Assembly (NCBI GenBank): GCA_034401135.1
Contig: JAWZSP010000001.1
Location: 3,100,001 to 3,164,000, forward strand
Length of the DNA stretch: 64,000 nt
Direction: 5' to 3'
DNA from: Volutella citrinella
Lineage: Eukaryota > Ascomycota > Sordariomycetes > Hypocreales > Nectriaceae
Shown: positions 24,753 to 37,094 of the stretch, piece after piece
How the letters are laid out: every line of letters begins with the position of its first letter
Numbering within the stretch: the stretch's first letter is position 1
Program-made: the position numbers and the translations under genes
The notes under the pieces: generated by a model
Database searches by the model: none
What the model saw: the letters and a program-made list of their open reading frames with translations, nothing else
What the model was told of the DNA's origin: nothing

Positions 24753-26775
24753 GATGGTGCCCAGGTACTTCCAGGCTACGGGGTGGTTGGAGAAGGAATG
24801 GCCGTCGGTATGAGGCGATCGTTAAGGGCAGGTCCTCACGTGGCCAAGATGCTGTAAGGTAGAAGCTACGACAGCGTGGGGTTGACAAAAAAAAAGAAGT
24901 TTGTTCTGACAGGTGGGACGGTGAGACCGCCGCACAGACTCGGTAAGGCACGGTAAGTCTCGGTGAAGACAAGGCGCTATGTCAGCACCGTGCAAACAAA
25001 GGGAAGGGGGGTGTCCAAGCAGCTGGGCAGTTTTGCGTTCAAGCGGGGAGAGTTGCTGAAGATGGAGGGCTAGTGGCGGAGTGGCGGGAGTGAAACTGGT
25101 TGCCTTCGTGGGTGCTCAGGAAACATTCGGGGCACGGCACAGAACACGGAGCTGTTCCCCACCAAAACTGGAGGAGCCCAGGAGGGAAAGGGCTGTTCTG
25201 CTAGCGGTGACTCTTGCTGCATGCACGTGTATGGAAGGCGGTCAGGGGAGTGGCTGGATGAGGCAATTCGCCGGATGCTGCAGGCAATGGGCCTGGCCCT
25301 CCCCAAGGCTCAAACTACTGCAATCATGCCGACGGGTCCCTTTCCGGAGTCCCCCCCTGGGCCCCTCCCAGACACAACAACAATAGACAATGCCCGTGCT
25401 ACCTAGCTTACCGACCAATGTGCCTGAGCTTCTCTGCCCCTCTATCATGGGCTTCCACGGAACCAATTCAACCCCTCCGTTACCCCTCCTTATCCTCGGG
25501 CGGACGGCCAATGGCCCAAAGGCTTGTGGAGAGCTGAGGGTCGCTCCTCCGTTGGAAATTGACAACGTGCTCCTCAACGAATGCACTCAGTGGAGTTGTC
25601 ATGGGAGAGGTCCTCGAGCTGCCAGCCTCCCCCGGCCGACGCGGGGAGGGCAAAACCAGAACCAGGGGGTTGAAACTCAGGTCCTCCACGCGTAGGCGGG
25701 CTCTCGAATGTCCTGTCATGGCGGGACGATGTCAGATTCTGCTTCGGGAACCTTTAGTAGCAGCAGCGGTGAAAGAAGGCAGTATCATATACCTTGACAC
25801 GACGATCCGAGACATTCGAAAGCGACTGTCCGCGAAGTACTCATCACGTACCTGCCTACAGCGGTCCAAAACGGCGTCGCTCCGAGATGAGCCAACCTCG
25901 TCGTAATAATAGGCCCATATCTACCAGAATCTGACTCTGACTCTGAGCTGTGAACCTGACTCTGATGGGTCACTGGTCCGGACACTTCTGTGCTCCAGGG
26001 GTGTCGATCTGGTTTTGACTTTTCGCCTCTGTTGGGCTGGGGGCTTGCGATGGCGCAATTTCTGTGTAAATTTCGGCGTCCGAGAAGCGCTCTTTTCCCA
26101 CCCCTCCTTCCCGTAACGGCGCCGGATGCTGTGGCCAGTGATGGCGGGGTACATACTGCCGAGGCCAAGTGCCGCCGCGAGCGCGAGTATCCCCTTACCG
26201 TCCAGATGCCGCCCGACGGCCGGACCGTCACTCTGTCCCCCTCGACCCTTACGTCGTCGCGCCCAATTTTTTTTTTTATCTGGTCGTCCCTGGTGCCCTT
26301 CCCGCGCCCCGTCGACGACCACGAGCAGCCAGCCTTGCACCGTATTCGTAGCGTTCTCTGAACGGCCCCGGCCACCTTCGCCTTAGCGTCTGAACAAGAA
26401 AGCGGACAGCAGTGAACTGTCTCCCGCTCTTCCCCTTGTTGGACTCTGGCCCCCCCCACCTCTGCTATAAATCCTGCCACAACGTATTCGTACTGGCCCA
26501 CCACCTCCTGGCCTTTTTCTTCTCTTAACCTTCCTCACCCCTCAACTCTTTCTTCTTTCCATCCTCATCCCTCACCAGCCTCTTCTCGTGTCGGTAAGTC
26601 GCCCAATTGCTATTTCTACAGTCGCCACCACTCGCGGCGATAGCTTCCCCCCTCAACTAGACCGTCTTCTGACCGCACCGACAGTGACTCCCCGTTCGGT
26701 CACTTCCAGCCGTTTCTCCCCCCCCGTCGGTTCAATCCAATTCTTCCCTCCTCCCTCACAGAAACATCCGTCACA
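24753..26775. other. Divergent intergenic region
   Basis: This is the shared upstream region of GPN3 and the SAM synthetase gene. The last 300 bases are strongly pyrimidine-rich (for example 26510-26560 and 26690-26760), as in highly expressed fungal genes. A GGTAAGT-like donor near 26593 could start a leader intron. No protein gene is recognised. Confidence 0.5.
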
Positions 26776-28184
26776 ATGACTGCCAACGGTACCAACGGTG
26801 TCAACGGTGTCCACCACAACCAGGGCACCTTCCTGTTCACTGTATGTCTCTGCCCTCTCCCATTGCCGCCCCGCCGTCGCGATTCGTCCTCAATGCGCCC
26901 GCTACCCCGCCACGCGTGCAGGTTCGGTGTTCGGGGACTTTCGCGCTCTGCTTCGGGCACATTTTTAAAAAAGAACCGCTGCTAACCGCCTCTCCAGTCC
27001 GAGTCTGTCGGCGAGGGCCACCCCGACAAGATCGCTGATCAGGTCTCCGATGCCATTCTTGATGCCTGCCTGGCTGAGGACCCCCTCTCCAAGGTCGCTT
27101 GCGAGACCGCCACCAAGACTGGTATGATCATGGTGTTTGGCGAGATTACCACCAACGCCAAGCTTGACTACCAGAAGGTCGTCCGTGATGCCGTCAAGGG
27201 CATCGGCTACGATGACTCCGCCAAGGGCTTTGACTACAAGACCCTGAACCTGCTCGTCGCCATTGAGCAGCAGTCCCCCGACATTGCTCAGGGTCTCCAC
27301 TACGAGGAGGCTCTCGAGAAGCTTGGTGCCGGTGATCAGGGTATCATGTTCGGCTATGCCACCGATGAGACCCCCGAGCTCTTCCCCCTCACCCTCCTCT
27401 TCGCCCACAAGCTCAACGCTGCCATGTCCGCCGCCCGCCGTGACGGCTCCCTCCCCTGGCTGCGACCCGACACCAAGACCCAGGTCACCATTGAGTACCG
27501 CCACGACAACGGCGCCGTTGTACCCCAGCGCGTCCACACCGTCGTCGTTTCCGCCCAGCACGCTCCCGAGATTTCCACTGAGGAGCTGCGCAAGGAGATC
27601 AAGGAGAAGATCATCAAGAAGGTCATCCCCGCCCAGTACCTTGATGACGACACCATCTACCACGTGAGTCTCCCCCGATTGAACTTCCCATCGCGACTGC
27701 CTAGCCTAACCAACGCCCGCAGATCCAACCCTCTGGCCTTTTCATCATCGGTGGTCCCCAGGGTGACGCCGGTCTCACTGGCCGTAAGATCATTGTCGAT
27801 ACCTACGGTGGCTGGGGTGCCCACGGTGGTGGTGCCTTCTCCGGCAAGGATTTCTCCAAGGTCGACCGATCCGCTGCCTATGTCGGCCGCTGGATCGCCA
27901 AGTCTCTGGTCGCTGCTGGCCTTGCCCGCCGTGCCCTTGTCCAGCTCTCCTACGCCATTGGTGTCGCCGAGCCCCTCTCCATCTTCGTCGAGACCTACGG
28001 CACCTCCACCAAGTCTTCTGACGAGCTGGTCGAGATCATCCGCAACAACTTCGATCTCCGACCCGGTGTCATTGTCCGTGACCTCAACCTGGACCGTCCC
28101 ATCTACCTCCAGACTGCCAAGAACGGTCACTTCGGCACCAACCAGAGCTTCAGCTGGGAGCAGCCCCGACAGCTCAAGTTCTAA
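26776..28184 (+). CDS. S-adenosylmethionine synthetase
   Basis: The 397-residue enzyme is encoded by exons 26776-26841, 26998-27663 and 27723-28184. Introns are 156 nt (ending CTCCAG) and 58 nt. It makes S-adenosylmethionine from methionine and ATP in the cytosol. Visible motifs are [13 protein letters not shown] (ATP site), [12 protein letters not shown] (signature 1), [21 protein letters not shown] and GGGAFSGKD (signature 2). The C-terminus is typical (KNGHFG...[11 protein letters not shown]). Length agrees with the family (380-400). A short Asn/Gly-rich N-terminus precedes the first intron. Very strong codon bias toward C-ending codons indicates high expression. Confidence 0.98.
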
Positions 28185-31100
28185 GTCGCTACTCCATGAC
28201 CATTTTCCATGGAGAACGCAGAGCATTCAACAGCTCTGTGTAGCATTCACCTAGATGTGTAATCAGTCCATTTTATGAGGCAAATTTTAGGCGGCGTACG
28301 GTTCTCAACGAAACCTCTGCATCTCCCACCGGAACGGGAGGCTGGGTAGTTTTCCGGTATATTGTTTTGTTTACTTATACAGGCGGGATTTTTTCACGAT
28401 ATACCAGGCACGGAGCGGGCGTCTTTCAACAAAGACGATTTACAGAGCAAATCTGCATTTGTGAGGCACAGCAAAAAGTCAAAGATTTGCATTATGACCA
28501 ACGATACCCCTGAACGATAGGGATAAAGAGATACGCATGCATGACCGGGGCGTTGACGGGGAAACAAAAGAACTTCAACAACTTTTTTTCCCCATGGTTC
28601 TCTAGCCGAGCTTATGCAGCCAGCGGGAATAGCTGAACTGGGGAGGATCAAGGCTGACCAGATCATCAGGCCGTCCTGTCAATGTCTCAGAGACAAGACT
28701 GAACATGGCCATGGACCCGCCCAGCCATTGTTGTTGTGGATGGGCAGCTAGAACCAAATGAAATCAACCGAAATACGGAAACATTGTGTCACGACCGTTT
28801 GTGAAGTCTGTTTGAACTGTCCTGCCTCATGGCCGTCACCCGACCTGAAGCATTATGCATCTCATACCAGCGCCGAATTGACAATGCGATCTGTCCTGGG
28901 TTTGCCTACGCATAATGCAAGTGACGAGTGTCGACCCACGGTCCTCGCAGCCTCGCAGTCGCTTGGTGGAATGGCAAGGACATTCTGCTGCGTGCAAGAT
29001 ACGAACCATTTTAAGTTCACATTGTCAAATTTGACACGTCGGCGGCATCTACGATGTGCGTGTTATCTCCGACCTGCCCGCGGAATAGGGCCAATCTGAA
29101 TGCCTTGCCTCGCCGCCAGCCAGCGGCCAATCAGTCCCACCAATACTTGGAATGAGAGGCCTCTGAAGGGTCTTGGATGATGAATGAGACTGATGGAGGA
29201 TGAAAGAAGTGTGGCAAAAAGTCGGTGAACCACACAGGTTAGTAACAGACCCACGAGGTGCAGACTTGTACCACGTCGAAAGAGAGTTCGGTTTGTGATA
29301 AAATTTGTACGACTGGACTATTTGGGTGTGACACTCCTGGCCCATTCATTCCATTCATCACAGGACCTGACGCTAATTCATTCTCGCTGATCCTCTGATT
29401 CTCACGTCATTCATCCCCAGTGCATGGTTGGCGTGTGAGTGGGCAAGAGAATCCCAGCTTGTCTGCCCCGGCTGACCCATACGATCTCCTAGGGGGAGGG
29501 CGGCGGTGATGGGCTTGGATGTACGTGCTTGGGTCTTTCTTCTTTTCAGCTTGCTTCTTGGGCTTTTTTGTCAAATGATATTTCCGGCCTGAGCACCCTC
29601 TCCCCCAGGTACGTGACTGCGTCGAAGCACGCTTGCGGGCTCGAAAATAATCATCACTTCCTGTTACACCAGGCACCCTGAGAGAGAAATCAGGTATCAA
29701 GACAAGCCGCCACGGTACTGAATCGTCCATTATCCCACAGTCAGTGCATTCCCCCTCCAGGAAAGCTTATCGCTCCCATCCCAGGCTAGCAACCACAATA
29801 CCGGGACTCACTGGAAACCTTCCTGCTCGCCAACACGGACCGACCACAAAGAGACCGGAGGGGTGACCACGAGGCAGACACTGCGGCGGCGCTGAACTCG
29901 TTGGAGGCAGAGACGGCGGCAACGCCAAGTTGCTTCTCGGCTCTCGCTCACTGTCCAAACCTCCGCTGCTCGACGAATAGCCGCTGTCGCACCACGGGCG
30001 GCGCCACCACGCCGATCAAGAGCCCGGTCTCTCGTGCGGTTGGCCAGCGCTAGCTGTAGCACCGAGAGGGCTGTCTTGATGCTTCCGCCCCTGCGCTCTG
30101 GACCACGGCGGAGATGCTACAGCAAGGTGAGGTGCGCCACGGAACGCATTGAGCCAAAGAATAATGAATGCGGGCCGGGGTAGGCTATTTAGCGACGCCT
30201 TTTATTCCGAATAAGTATGGCAAGGGGCGAAGCTGGATGGCTTTGTTCTCCAGGATAGCACCATCACACTCACCAACTCCATCCCATGGTCTTCGGATGC
30301 TGCCTCAGGTGGTGTGTGTACCCGCCTCTTGATCCTATCACAACTCACGGCGTGTCTCTCAGCCATGCGGCTAATTCACGCAATCAGTTATGGATAGATA
30401 CCCTTGAAACATGCACGCGCGCGTGCGTGAGATGAAGAGGGCCGTTTGCCAGCCGACAGTGTTTGTTTCTGGAGGCAAACGGCCAGGCTCCCCCCCCTGT
30501 CTACCAGGTAGCTTGTCGCCCTTTCCACACCATCCGCCACGGGAGTAGAAGATTTCACGTCGGTAGATGTGCACCTCTTGATGGGGTAGGTAGCCGTTTC
30601 CACGCCGGTCGAGCGAAACTCAAACTAGCCAAGCATTCCAAGCCCGCCTGAGTCGCTGCAACTCCACGGGCATCAACCATTCGTGACATGGGATTGCAAA
30701 GCAGCATACTTTGGCCTATTTCCATTCAAGGTCGACTGTTGGAGCCTAGATTCGGCCACTTTGGTCTTTTTGGGCTTTTGGCTTGCTCCCGCTACCAAGC
30801 GAGGTGGGCGCGCCAGCCGTCACGTCAACCAGACGACTGGGAAGAGTCAGTTGCCACCCCGAAAACGTTGTCGCAATTAGACCCATCTTCACAAAATGGC
30901 CCTTGTGCATCCGCCATCGTCAATGGTGACGAAACAAGCGCAGCCCCCCAAAAATGCCACGGGTCCAAGTGTCGGAGAGCCATGGTTCCGGGATATGGCG
31001 GCGGATGACTGCAGGGCATGACGGCAGCGCGCGGGACAAGGCAGGTGCCGTCTGAATGGTTTGATTGCTCATTGGTATCAATCAGCTTCTTCTCCGTCAA

Positions 31101-33064
31101 TGGGAAAGTAATCAGCCAACCAGAGGCGGTTGATGCAGGCGCCGTGGATCTGGGAATCCAAGCAAGGGAGAGACGGGGTCAGCTAGCCCTCCCCTTGAGC
31201 ACCCTCCCCCTCCCTCACCTCCCACTCGGTACCCCTGCAGATTTAATGGGCTGATAAACTCCCGGTATTCAATTTGCCATTGGGGGGCCGAGAGCAGAGT
31301 CGTGGTTGTGGGATGTGACCCCCCCTTCTCAGTGGCGGCCGGCTTTACGGGCTTGTGAACGGAGCGGGGCCCGTGCGAGCGGGTCCGCAGGCGCGGGCGC
31401 TATTCCGGATCGGGTGTTGAATAGAACGGCACAAGCCCCGTCCGGACGGGATCCATGGACAACAATACCAAGCGAGTCGCAGGGACAATAGGAACGAGGC
31501 GCCGCGCCAAAACCCCCCACCCCACACCATCCACCGACTTTGCGCCGTCGGCATCCCAACAGCGTCGCGGTGCGTGCTGCCGCGCACCCATCTTGTGGAC
31601 TGGTTCGGGTTGCATGCTAACACCTTTAGCAGGTTAGCAACACCACCAGCCTATAGTTCCATGCCTGGTCACGGACTCACGGCTACCTGACCGCATTGAG
31701 GCGGACGGGTCGTGGCGTCAGCGGGAGGTCTTGAATACGCCGGCAGCACACATTCAACCTGGCAGACAATGCCTGTAAACGCTCTGACGGGGCTTGCCGC
31801 AGATTGACCACTCCCTTTTCTGTTCGGGCCCTCAGTTCCGCCCCAGCTTTGGGATGTGAGCGCATGGCATCAACCCCCCTTTCCTCCGCCCCGGGTAGGG
31901 CACTTTTGATAGTTTCTTGGCACAAATAATCAGCACTTCGCAGGCGCCCAAGTCTCACCAACACTGGCTGGGCCGCATAAATGAATGGACATGCCTGTAC
32001 ATCGTCGCCAGAGGATGTCTGCTAAGCTCAGGCTAGTAATGAGGTCGCTGTCGCCTGAATTAGCGTTTCCTCCTCTTGACAAACGCTGGCCCGTGGTAGA
32101 AAGCAACTTGCTGCGGCCCACTCGGGTTAACTTTCCGTTCCTTACAGACTCGCCCGCTAGTCGAGTGAGCTCTCCCGACCATTCCTACCATTCCTGCGAC
32201 ACGGCATTCAGCTGGGGATCCTCATTTTGCGATGCGATCATCCCATTAGACGTGTGTTACGCCAGCGTGTCTGCTCATCCGGGTTAAGCGTGCCAAGATG
32301 AGAGAACATGAGCTGGTTGTTACGTCAAACCCCGGCCTCCATTGTGCATGCAGCCATGTCTCGGGCAGACCCTATCCGCCATATCCGGGGTATTTCGACG
32401 TATACTAGTGCCGATTTGCTCTCCTTCACGGCCCAGGCCCCTGGAGGCGGAGGCCGGCTAGCCGCCACACCCCAAGAGATGAATTGTTGTTTTGGGGGGC
32501 GTGGGGTTTGGAATCAGATGTTCAATTGGGATCAGGGCCGGGAGGGGGGTGTACCGTCCTTTCCCTACCTTTGAATGGTGGTTGAGAGGCGGGAAAGTGA
32601 GAAAGTACCCTGACATTATCGGAGCTAACCAGCGGAAAGCCTAAACAGAGAGAAAGCCTCGTCCTGGGGATCCATGCATGCATGACATGGTTGTAGCTCG
32701 GCTGCAGACACACCAAACGCTCTCTAGAATTCCGCAGCTGGTTTCTGAGAATACATGGCGGGTTCCTTGGCGTCTGGGTCCGGACGTCGGCACCTTTGCC
32801 ACGGCCCGTAGGAGCAATAGGGAGTCGTGGTTGCAGATATTTAAAGAGCCTGATCACCCTTCATCCACCTGACGACTCTCTCATCAGACCCGTTGTCTGT
32901 TCAAACAATCTCAGACCTGAGAAGTCGGCTTTTCGTTGCGTTGTCACCTACCTGACCGTAACAGTCAGCATCCTCTTTGCCCTTCTCACTTTTACCCTCC
33001 CTTCTTCTGCCTTACCTCGTCCTACAACCCTTGGTTGCTACAGCCGTGGTCAAAGCCATCAGTC
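28185..33064. other. 4.9 kb region without a recognisable gene
   Basis: Apart from the 3' UTR of SAM synthetase (to about 28400) and a CT-rich leader near 32920-33060, I find no frame with family likeness, no tRNA and no repeats of note. A small alternating ACGCGCGCGTGCGTG tract lies near 30413-30429. The content is unresolved. Confidence 0.45.
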
Positions 33065-33697
33065 ATGGAATCATCCAACATCCCATCCGGAGGCGCCCAG
33101 AACACTCTGCCCAAGGACACAAATCAAACAAACGTCAACTCCACACCCCCTCCTGCCTACACTCCCCGGCGACAGTCAGACATTGCCGGTCTCGCAAATC
33201 GGGTCATCCAAGCACAGCGGCAATTGGCCAATATGCTTCACCCCTCCCAGCAAGATACTGTCTTCGCAAGCGTCCTCGGTGAGGGCGCCGATGAGGAGGG
33301 ATCAGATGAAACCAGATCACCCATCAGCCTTCGAATCAACACGGCCATCAACGTGACCCGCCAGAACAACATTGTGTGCATAAATGCGTCCCCATCGGAG
33401 CAAGCCAACGCCATCGCTCGAGCTGTGGTGCAGGCCCTCCATGATACCAGCTCGGGTCAGTGCGGTATCCCCATGATTGATGAGCAGGGGTGCCCGCGAC
33501 CTCTCCGAATCGAGGTCGAAGCTGGCTTGGTTGTCGAGGGCTCCGGTAACATCGTTGGTGATCGTGGCCTCGTGACTGAGATCTTGCGCCAACGCGGCAG
33601 TGATGTACTGCGCAGCGCCTCCCGCCGCCCTCGGGAGGATGGAGAAGAAGCAGACCGGGGAGCGTCGCAGCTGAAGAGACGCCGGCTCAGCGAGTAG
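33065..33697 (+). CDS. Hypothetical protein, 210 residues, nuclear signal likely
   Basis: This is a single-exon gene starting at MESSNIPSGG. The family is not recognised. The N-terminal 45 residues are Pro/Thr/Asn-rich and disordered. Residues 50-65 are helical (IAGLANRVIQAQRQLANML). A central region with alternating hydrophobics follows (ISLRINTAINVTRQNNIVCIN, then ASPSEQANAIARAVVQAL), and may be a small alpha/beta domain. The C-terminal 30 residues are charged and end in LKRRRLSE, a likely nuclear localisation signal. The CT-rich leader and good codon use support a real gene. No function is proposed. Confidence 0.78.
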   Translation: MESSNIPSGGAQNTLPKDTNQTNVNSTPPPAYTPRRQSDIAGLANRVIQAQRQLANMLHPSQQDTVFASVLGEGADEEGSDETRSPISLRINTAINVTRQNNIVCINASPSEQANAIARAVVQALHDTSSGQCGIPMIDEQGCPRPLRIEVEAGLVVEGSGNIVGDRGLVTEILRQRGSDVLRSASRRPREDGEEADRGASQLKRRRLSE

Positions 33698-34884
33698 TCG
33701 GCTTGTCTAGCTTTGGTTAGAATCAAGGGAACATTGCAATATTGTGAGACCAGCAAATACCACATTACCAGGCAGAAACAGATGGCGAGCGTGCGAAAAT
33801 GGAGGACGCCAAGGGCATTTTTGAAGCCGATATTTTTGTTTTATTTATCCCGCGATTCTTGGATACTTTGCGTCTTTTTTCTTCGCTCTTCTTCAACGTG
33901 GGCGGGAGGTCTTGAGGTTGGAAGGTGAAAGCCACAGCTACTGGCGTTGGCTATACTGATGTGATAGGAGAGGAAAGGCAAGAGTGGAGGGAGGGGCACA
34001 GCACACTCCTGCCTCAATTGGGGTGGCTCAGTTTGACATCTTTGGCACAGCACTTTCCTAATTCTTCTTCGTTGTGTACTACCGAGTAGCAGTTGCACAT
34101 AATAGCATTTGTGATGTACCATGCCAAAGCCCAGTGACGCTATTCAGCAATCTTGGTCAACTCACCTCAATCGCCGCACGCAGTGATGTGGACGCTCCTC
34201 CAGACGCACCTTCCCCAGCGACTGCGAATGCTACGCTGTGCATCCAAGGACGGTGGCACAGCAGCGGTCCAATCCGTCAACTTGGGAAGAAGATTCGGGC
34301 TTGACGCAATCTTGTCTGCCCATATCTGCAGTCATCACCAGCCCGTGATCCCACCCCGTCGCGGAGCCAATCCAGTCAGAATGAAGAAGCGACCCCGGGC
34401 CGCCTACAAAAGGGGATCGTGCTGCAGCTCAGCAATGCTGCTGGCTGGGTCGCTAGCTGGACAAGTCGGACCTGGTTGGCTGGTGAGGAATCAGGGACGC
34501 CCAGGCGCCCCAAATTGGGTTGGCTTGGTTGGCTCAGTAGGCTCAGCTGCACTGGGTTCGGGTGCCCCGCCACTATGATGGATTATCGACTGGATCCGAT
34601 CACCGCCGGCCAGCCCTCTCACAGCTCGCAGGGCGACCCCGCGCGTCCGTTGGGGACATTGGACCAGCTCCCTAGCGACCATCAAACCTAAGGTCCGGAA
34701 CCCCTCCAAGCTCCAGAAGTGCCATCGCCGGCTTGGCATTAAAGCCCCTCCCTACCCCTACCTTTCTGCTCTCCGTCCTCCCGCGCCATCTTCTGTCGAG
34801 TCAGCTAGCTGTTCACCAATTGCCCGAAATCATCCCTTCCCAGATTTCGCCTATCGCGAAGCTGTTCCTACCGGAGTCGCAATC
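33698..34884. other. Intergenic, tandem genes
   Basis: This holds a 3' UTR, then promoter and CT-rich leader (34740-34880) of the phosphodiesterase gene. I see nothing else. Confidence 0.5.
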
Positions 34885-36297
34885 ATGGCCGACATTACGA
34901 TCCGCAACGTGACCATCCACCCCATCGAGCTCGTCGAGATCGAGCGGTTTGAGGGCCAGCGCGTCAAAACGGGCAGCACCATCTCCAACGTCACAAGCTC
35001 GATCAGCAGCTTCCTTAACGCAACGGACTTTAGCTCCCACGAGACCCATGCCGGTGACTCCCTTCACAAGGAGGAGACGTCTGTCTGGATTGATCCTTTC
35101 AGGACTGAGACCACAAACTTCCGCGCCGCCGACAAGGGCAAAGAGGTTATCCGCCTCAAGTTCAAGTACGAGGACAAGTACTATGAGGTCGATATTCCCA
35201 GCCCTTCGGACAATTCGACCGTCATGAAGAAGCTGGATGATGGCGAGCACGATCTCACCACCGTCTACACTCCTGATGGAGCCTTCATCGCCATCTTCTC
35301 GTCCGGTAGCTTGAATGCCTGGATGGGGGAGCTTCACGACGAGTGGCCCCTTCCCCTCCTCTCAATTCCTGGCACCCACAACTCCCCGACCTGTCACAAG
35401 GCTCTCCCATCTGTTCGGTGTCAGGCCGTCAGCGTCCCGGAGCAGCTGGAGAATGGTGTCCGCTACCTTGATATCCGCGTCTCTGTCGATGCGGATGATG
35501 ACAAGCTCGCCCTGGTCCACAGTGCATTCCCAATTTCTCTGACGGGTACGAAATACTTCGGAGACATGCTAGAAGACATTTACGGATTCCTTGAGAGGAA
35601 CCCCAGCGAGACGGTCATCCTCAGTCTCAAGCGAGAGGGTACCGGCAAGGGCAGCGACGGCGATCTGAGCAGGCATCTCAAGTCTGGCTATGCTGACCAC
35701 AGGAGCGACCGCTGGTGGACCGAGCCCAAGGTCCCCACCCTGGGAGAAGCACGTGGTCGCATCGTCCTTCTCCGTCGACACGGCCTTGATGACTCGCTCA
35801 GGGAGTGCTGGGATGGCCGGGGCTACGGTCTCGACGCTTCGGCTTGGCCTGACAATTGCGAGGACAGCGAAACCGGTGGTGGCCTTGCCCGCGTCCAGGA
35901 CTTCTACGAGATCACTGAGAGCGAGAATATCGAGAAGAAGCTGGGCTTCTGCCGCAACCAGCTCGAGCGTGCCAGTGAGCAGAACTTCTCCATCCCCGGC
36001 ATGGAAGGTCACCACGATGATGCTCAAATCCCACCCTTCTTCGTCAATTTCCTCAGCGCCAGCAACTTCTTCAATGCAGGTTGCTGGCCTGAGCGTATTG
36101 CCGCCAAGGTCAACCCTTCCATCATAGAGTACCTCTGCATGCGCCATGGTGAGGAAGGCAAAGGACCCAACAACCTGTCGATTGGGTCTGCCAGCACAGG
36201 TGTCGTCGTCACCGATTGGGTTGGTGCCCATGGTGATTGGGACCTCATTCGCTGCATTGTCGGTATGAACGCAAGGCTGCAGATGAACCGGGGTTAG
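34885..36297 (+). CDS. PI-PLC X-domain-like phosphodiesterase
   Basis: This intronless gene encodes 470 residues. The C-terminal two thirds have the fold of bacterial-type phosphatidylinositol-specific phospholipase C. PLLSIPGTHNSPTC carries the first catalytic His (residue 165), GVRYLDIRVS the metal/substrate strand, and LALVHSAFPIS the second His (residue 212). Then come ETVILSLKREG and GRIVLLRR. The first ~140 residues form a beta-rich domain of their own (ITIRNVTIHPIELVEIERFEG...). It has no signal peptide, so it is probably intracellular, unlike secreted bacterial enzymes. Substrate is not known; fungal relatives are usually uncharacterised. Confidence 0.9.
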   Translation: MADITIRNVTIHPIELVEIERFEGQRVKTGSTISNVTSSISSFLNATDFSSHETHAGDSLHKEETSVWIDPFRTETTNFRAADKGKEVIRLKFKYEDKYYEVDIPSPSDNSTVMKKLDDGEHDLTTVYTPDGAFIAIFSSGSLNAWMGELHDEWPLPLLSIPGTHNSPTCHKALPSVRCQAVSVPEQLENGVRYLDIRVSVDADDDKLALVHSAFPISLTGTKYFGDMLEDIYGFLERNPSETVILSLKREGTGKGSDGDLSRHLKSGYADHRSDRWWTEPKVPTLGEARGRIVLLRRHGLDDSLRECWDGRGYGLDASAWPDNCEDSETGGGLARVQDFYEITESENIEKKLGFCRNQLERASEQNFSIPGMEGHHDDAQIPPFFVNFLSASNFFNAGCWPERIAAKVNPSIIEYLCMRHGEEGKGPNNLSIGSASTGVVVTDWVGAHGDWDLIRCIVGMNARLQMNRG

Positions 36298-36594
36298 GAC
36301 GCTTGTCCCGTATTTGACATGGACGGGAGACTCCAGACAATATTGGCAATGCGACTTGAAGATATAAGGACATCTGACAGCGACGATCGATCACATTCAG
36401 ATATTACGACAGATATGCCACATAGCACTAAGCACAATAGATGGAGATGGAATGAACATAGTAGAATTGACATTAAAGTCGCTTGTATTTCGGTATTGCT
36501 AATTCTTCGTGTAGGACTGGCAACATAATAGTCTATTGCAAACTGGTTAGCTTCCAATCATGTCTGCTAACTGAATGACGTTTGGGTCAGGTGG

Positions 36595-36682
36595 AACCAG
36601 ATCAGTTCTCCAAGGTGAAAAAAAGTATCATCACGATGAACTCAGGAATGATAGAATGTAGAAAGATAGTCATCATGTGGTT
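36595..36682 (-). ncRNA. Box C/D snoRNA (candidate E), LSU rRNA guide
   Basis: This is the best-formed candidate. It has C box ATGATGA (36670-36676), D' CTGA (36642-36645), C' GTGATGA (36628-36634) and D CTGA (36602-36605). The terminal stem AACCA/TGGTT (36678-36682 with 36595-36599) closes it. The D guide is complementary to TCTCCAAGGTGAA (plus strand 36607-36619), 13 nt of a conserved 25S/28S rRNA segment followed by CAGCC, as I remember it. The box-plus-5 rule points to the first C of CC. The D' guide also fits TGATAGAAT, a little further downstream in the same rRNA region. Confidence 0.75.
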
Positions 36683-36885
36683 GGGTATGGATATACCATA
36701 CGTGATGGTGGGGACTGAAGAATGAAGCCTTACCTAGAAATGTTTACTCGATACGGCTCACCTTGACTGAGAGAAAACCGTTAGCAAACGGCTTTGAGAG
36801 GGACGCCAGCTGATGCAAATCAAGGCAAGTCTTGTCTTCGAAGGGTCAGCTTTGGTGGTCGAGAGAACATCGGGGAGGCGGCGTA

Positions 36886-36982
36886 CCAATATCAGAAGTT
36901 GCAGTTAGTTTCAAGCCCATCAACACGAAGTCGAGGATCAAACAGTGTGAATACAAAATAAAGTAAAGCTCATCACAATAGG
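36886..36982 (-). ncRNA. Box C/D snoRNA (candidate D), LSU and SSU guides
   Basis: The C box is GTGATGA (36970-36976) and the D box CTGA (36892-36895), 85 nt apart. D' is probably CTGT (36942-36945) and C' TTGATGG. The guide before D' is complementary to CAGTGTGAATACAAA (plus 36943-36957), 15 nt of conserved 25S rRNA; box-plus-5 falls on the first A of GAAT, compatible with yeast Am2640. The guide before D pairs with GTTGCAGTTA of 18S rRNA (36898-36907), pointing to a U compatible with yeast Um578. The terminal stem is weak. Target numbers are from memory. Confidence 0.7.
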
Positions 36983-37094
36983 ACATAGACTCGCAGCAAA
37001 GAATTATCAATCATTATTGGTTACCTAAGATCTCATATGTCAGCCACCAAACTTGTCATGGAGCATGTCAAGTAGAAACCCGGTATCCAGAGCC

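Noticed and set aside
25640..25700. Possible minus-strand tRNA (GGTTGAA resembles a T-loop)
   Set aside because: The five-base stems on both sides do not pair and no A box or acceptor stem fits.
25785..26504. 239-residue frame between GPN3 and SAM synthetase
   Set aside because: Minus-strand frame through a promoter region; no domain, and a second overlapping frame is equally open.
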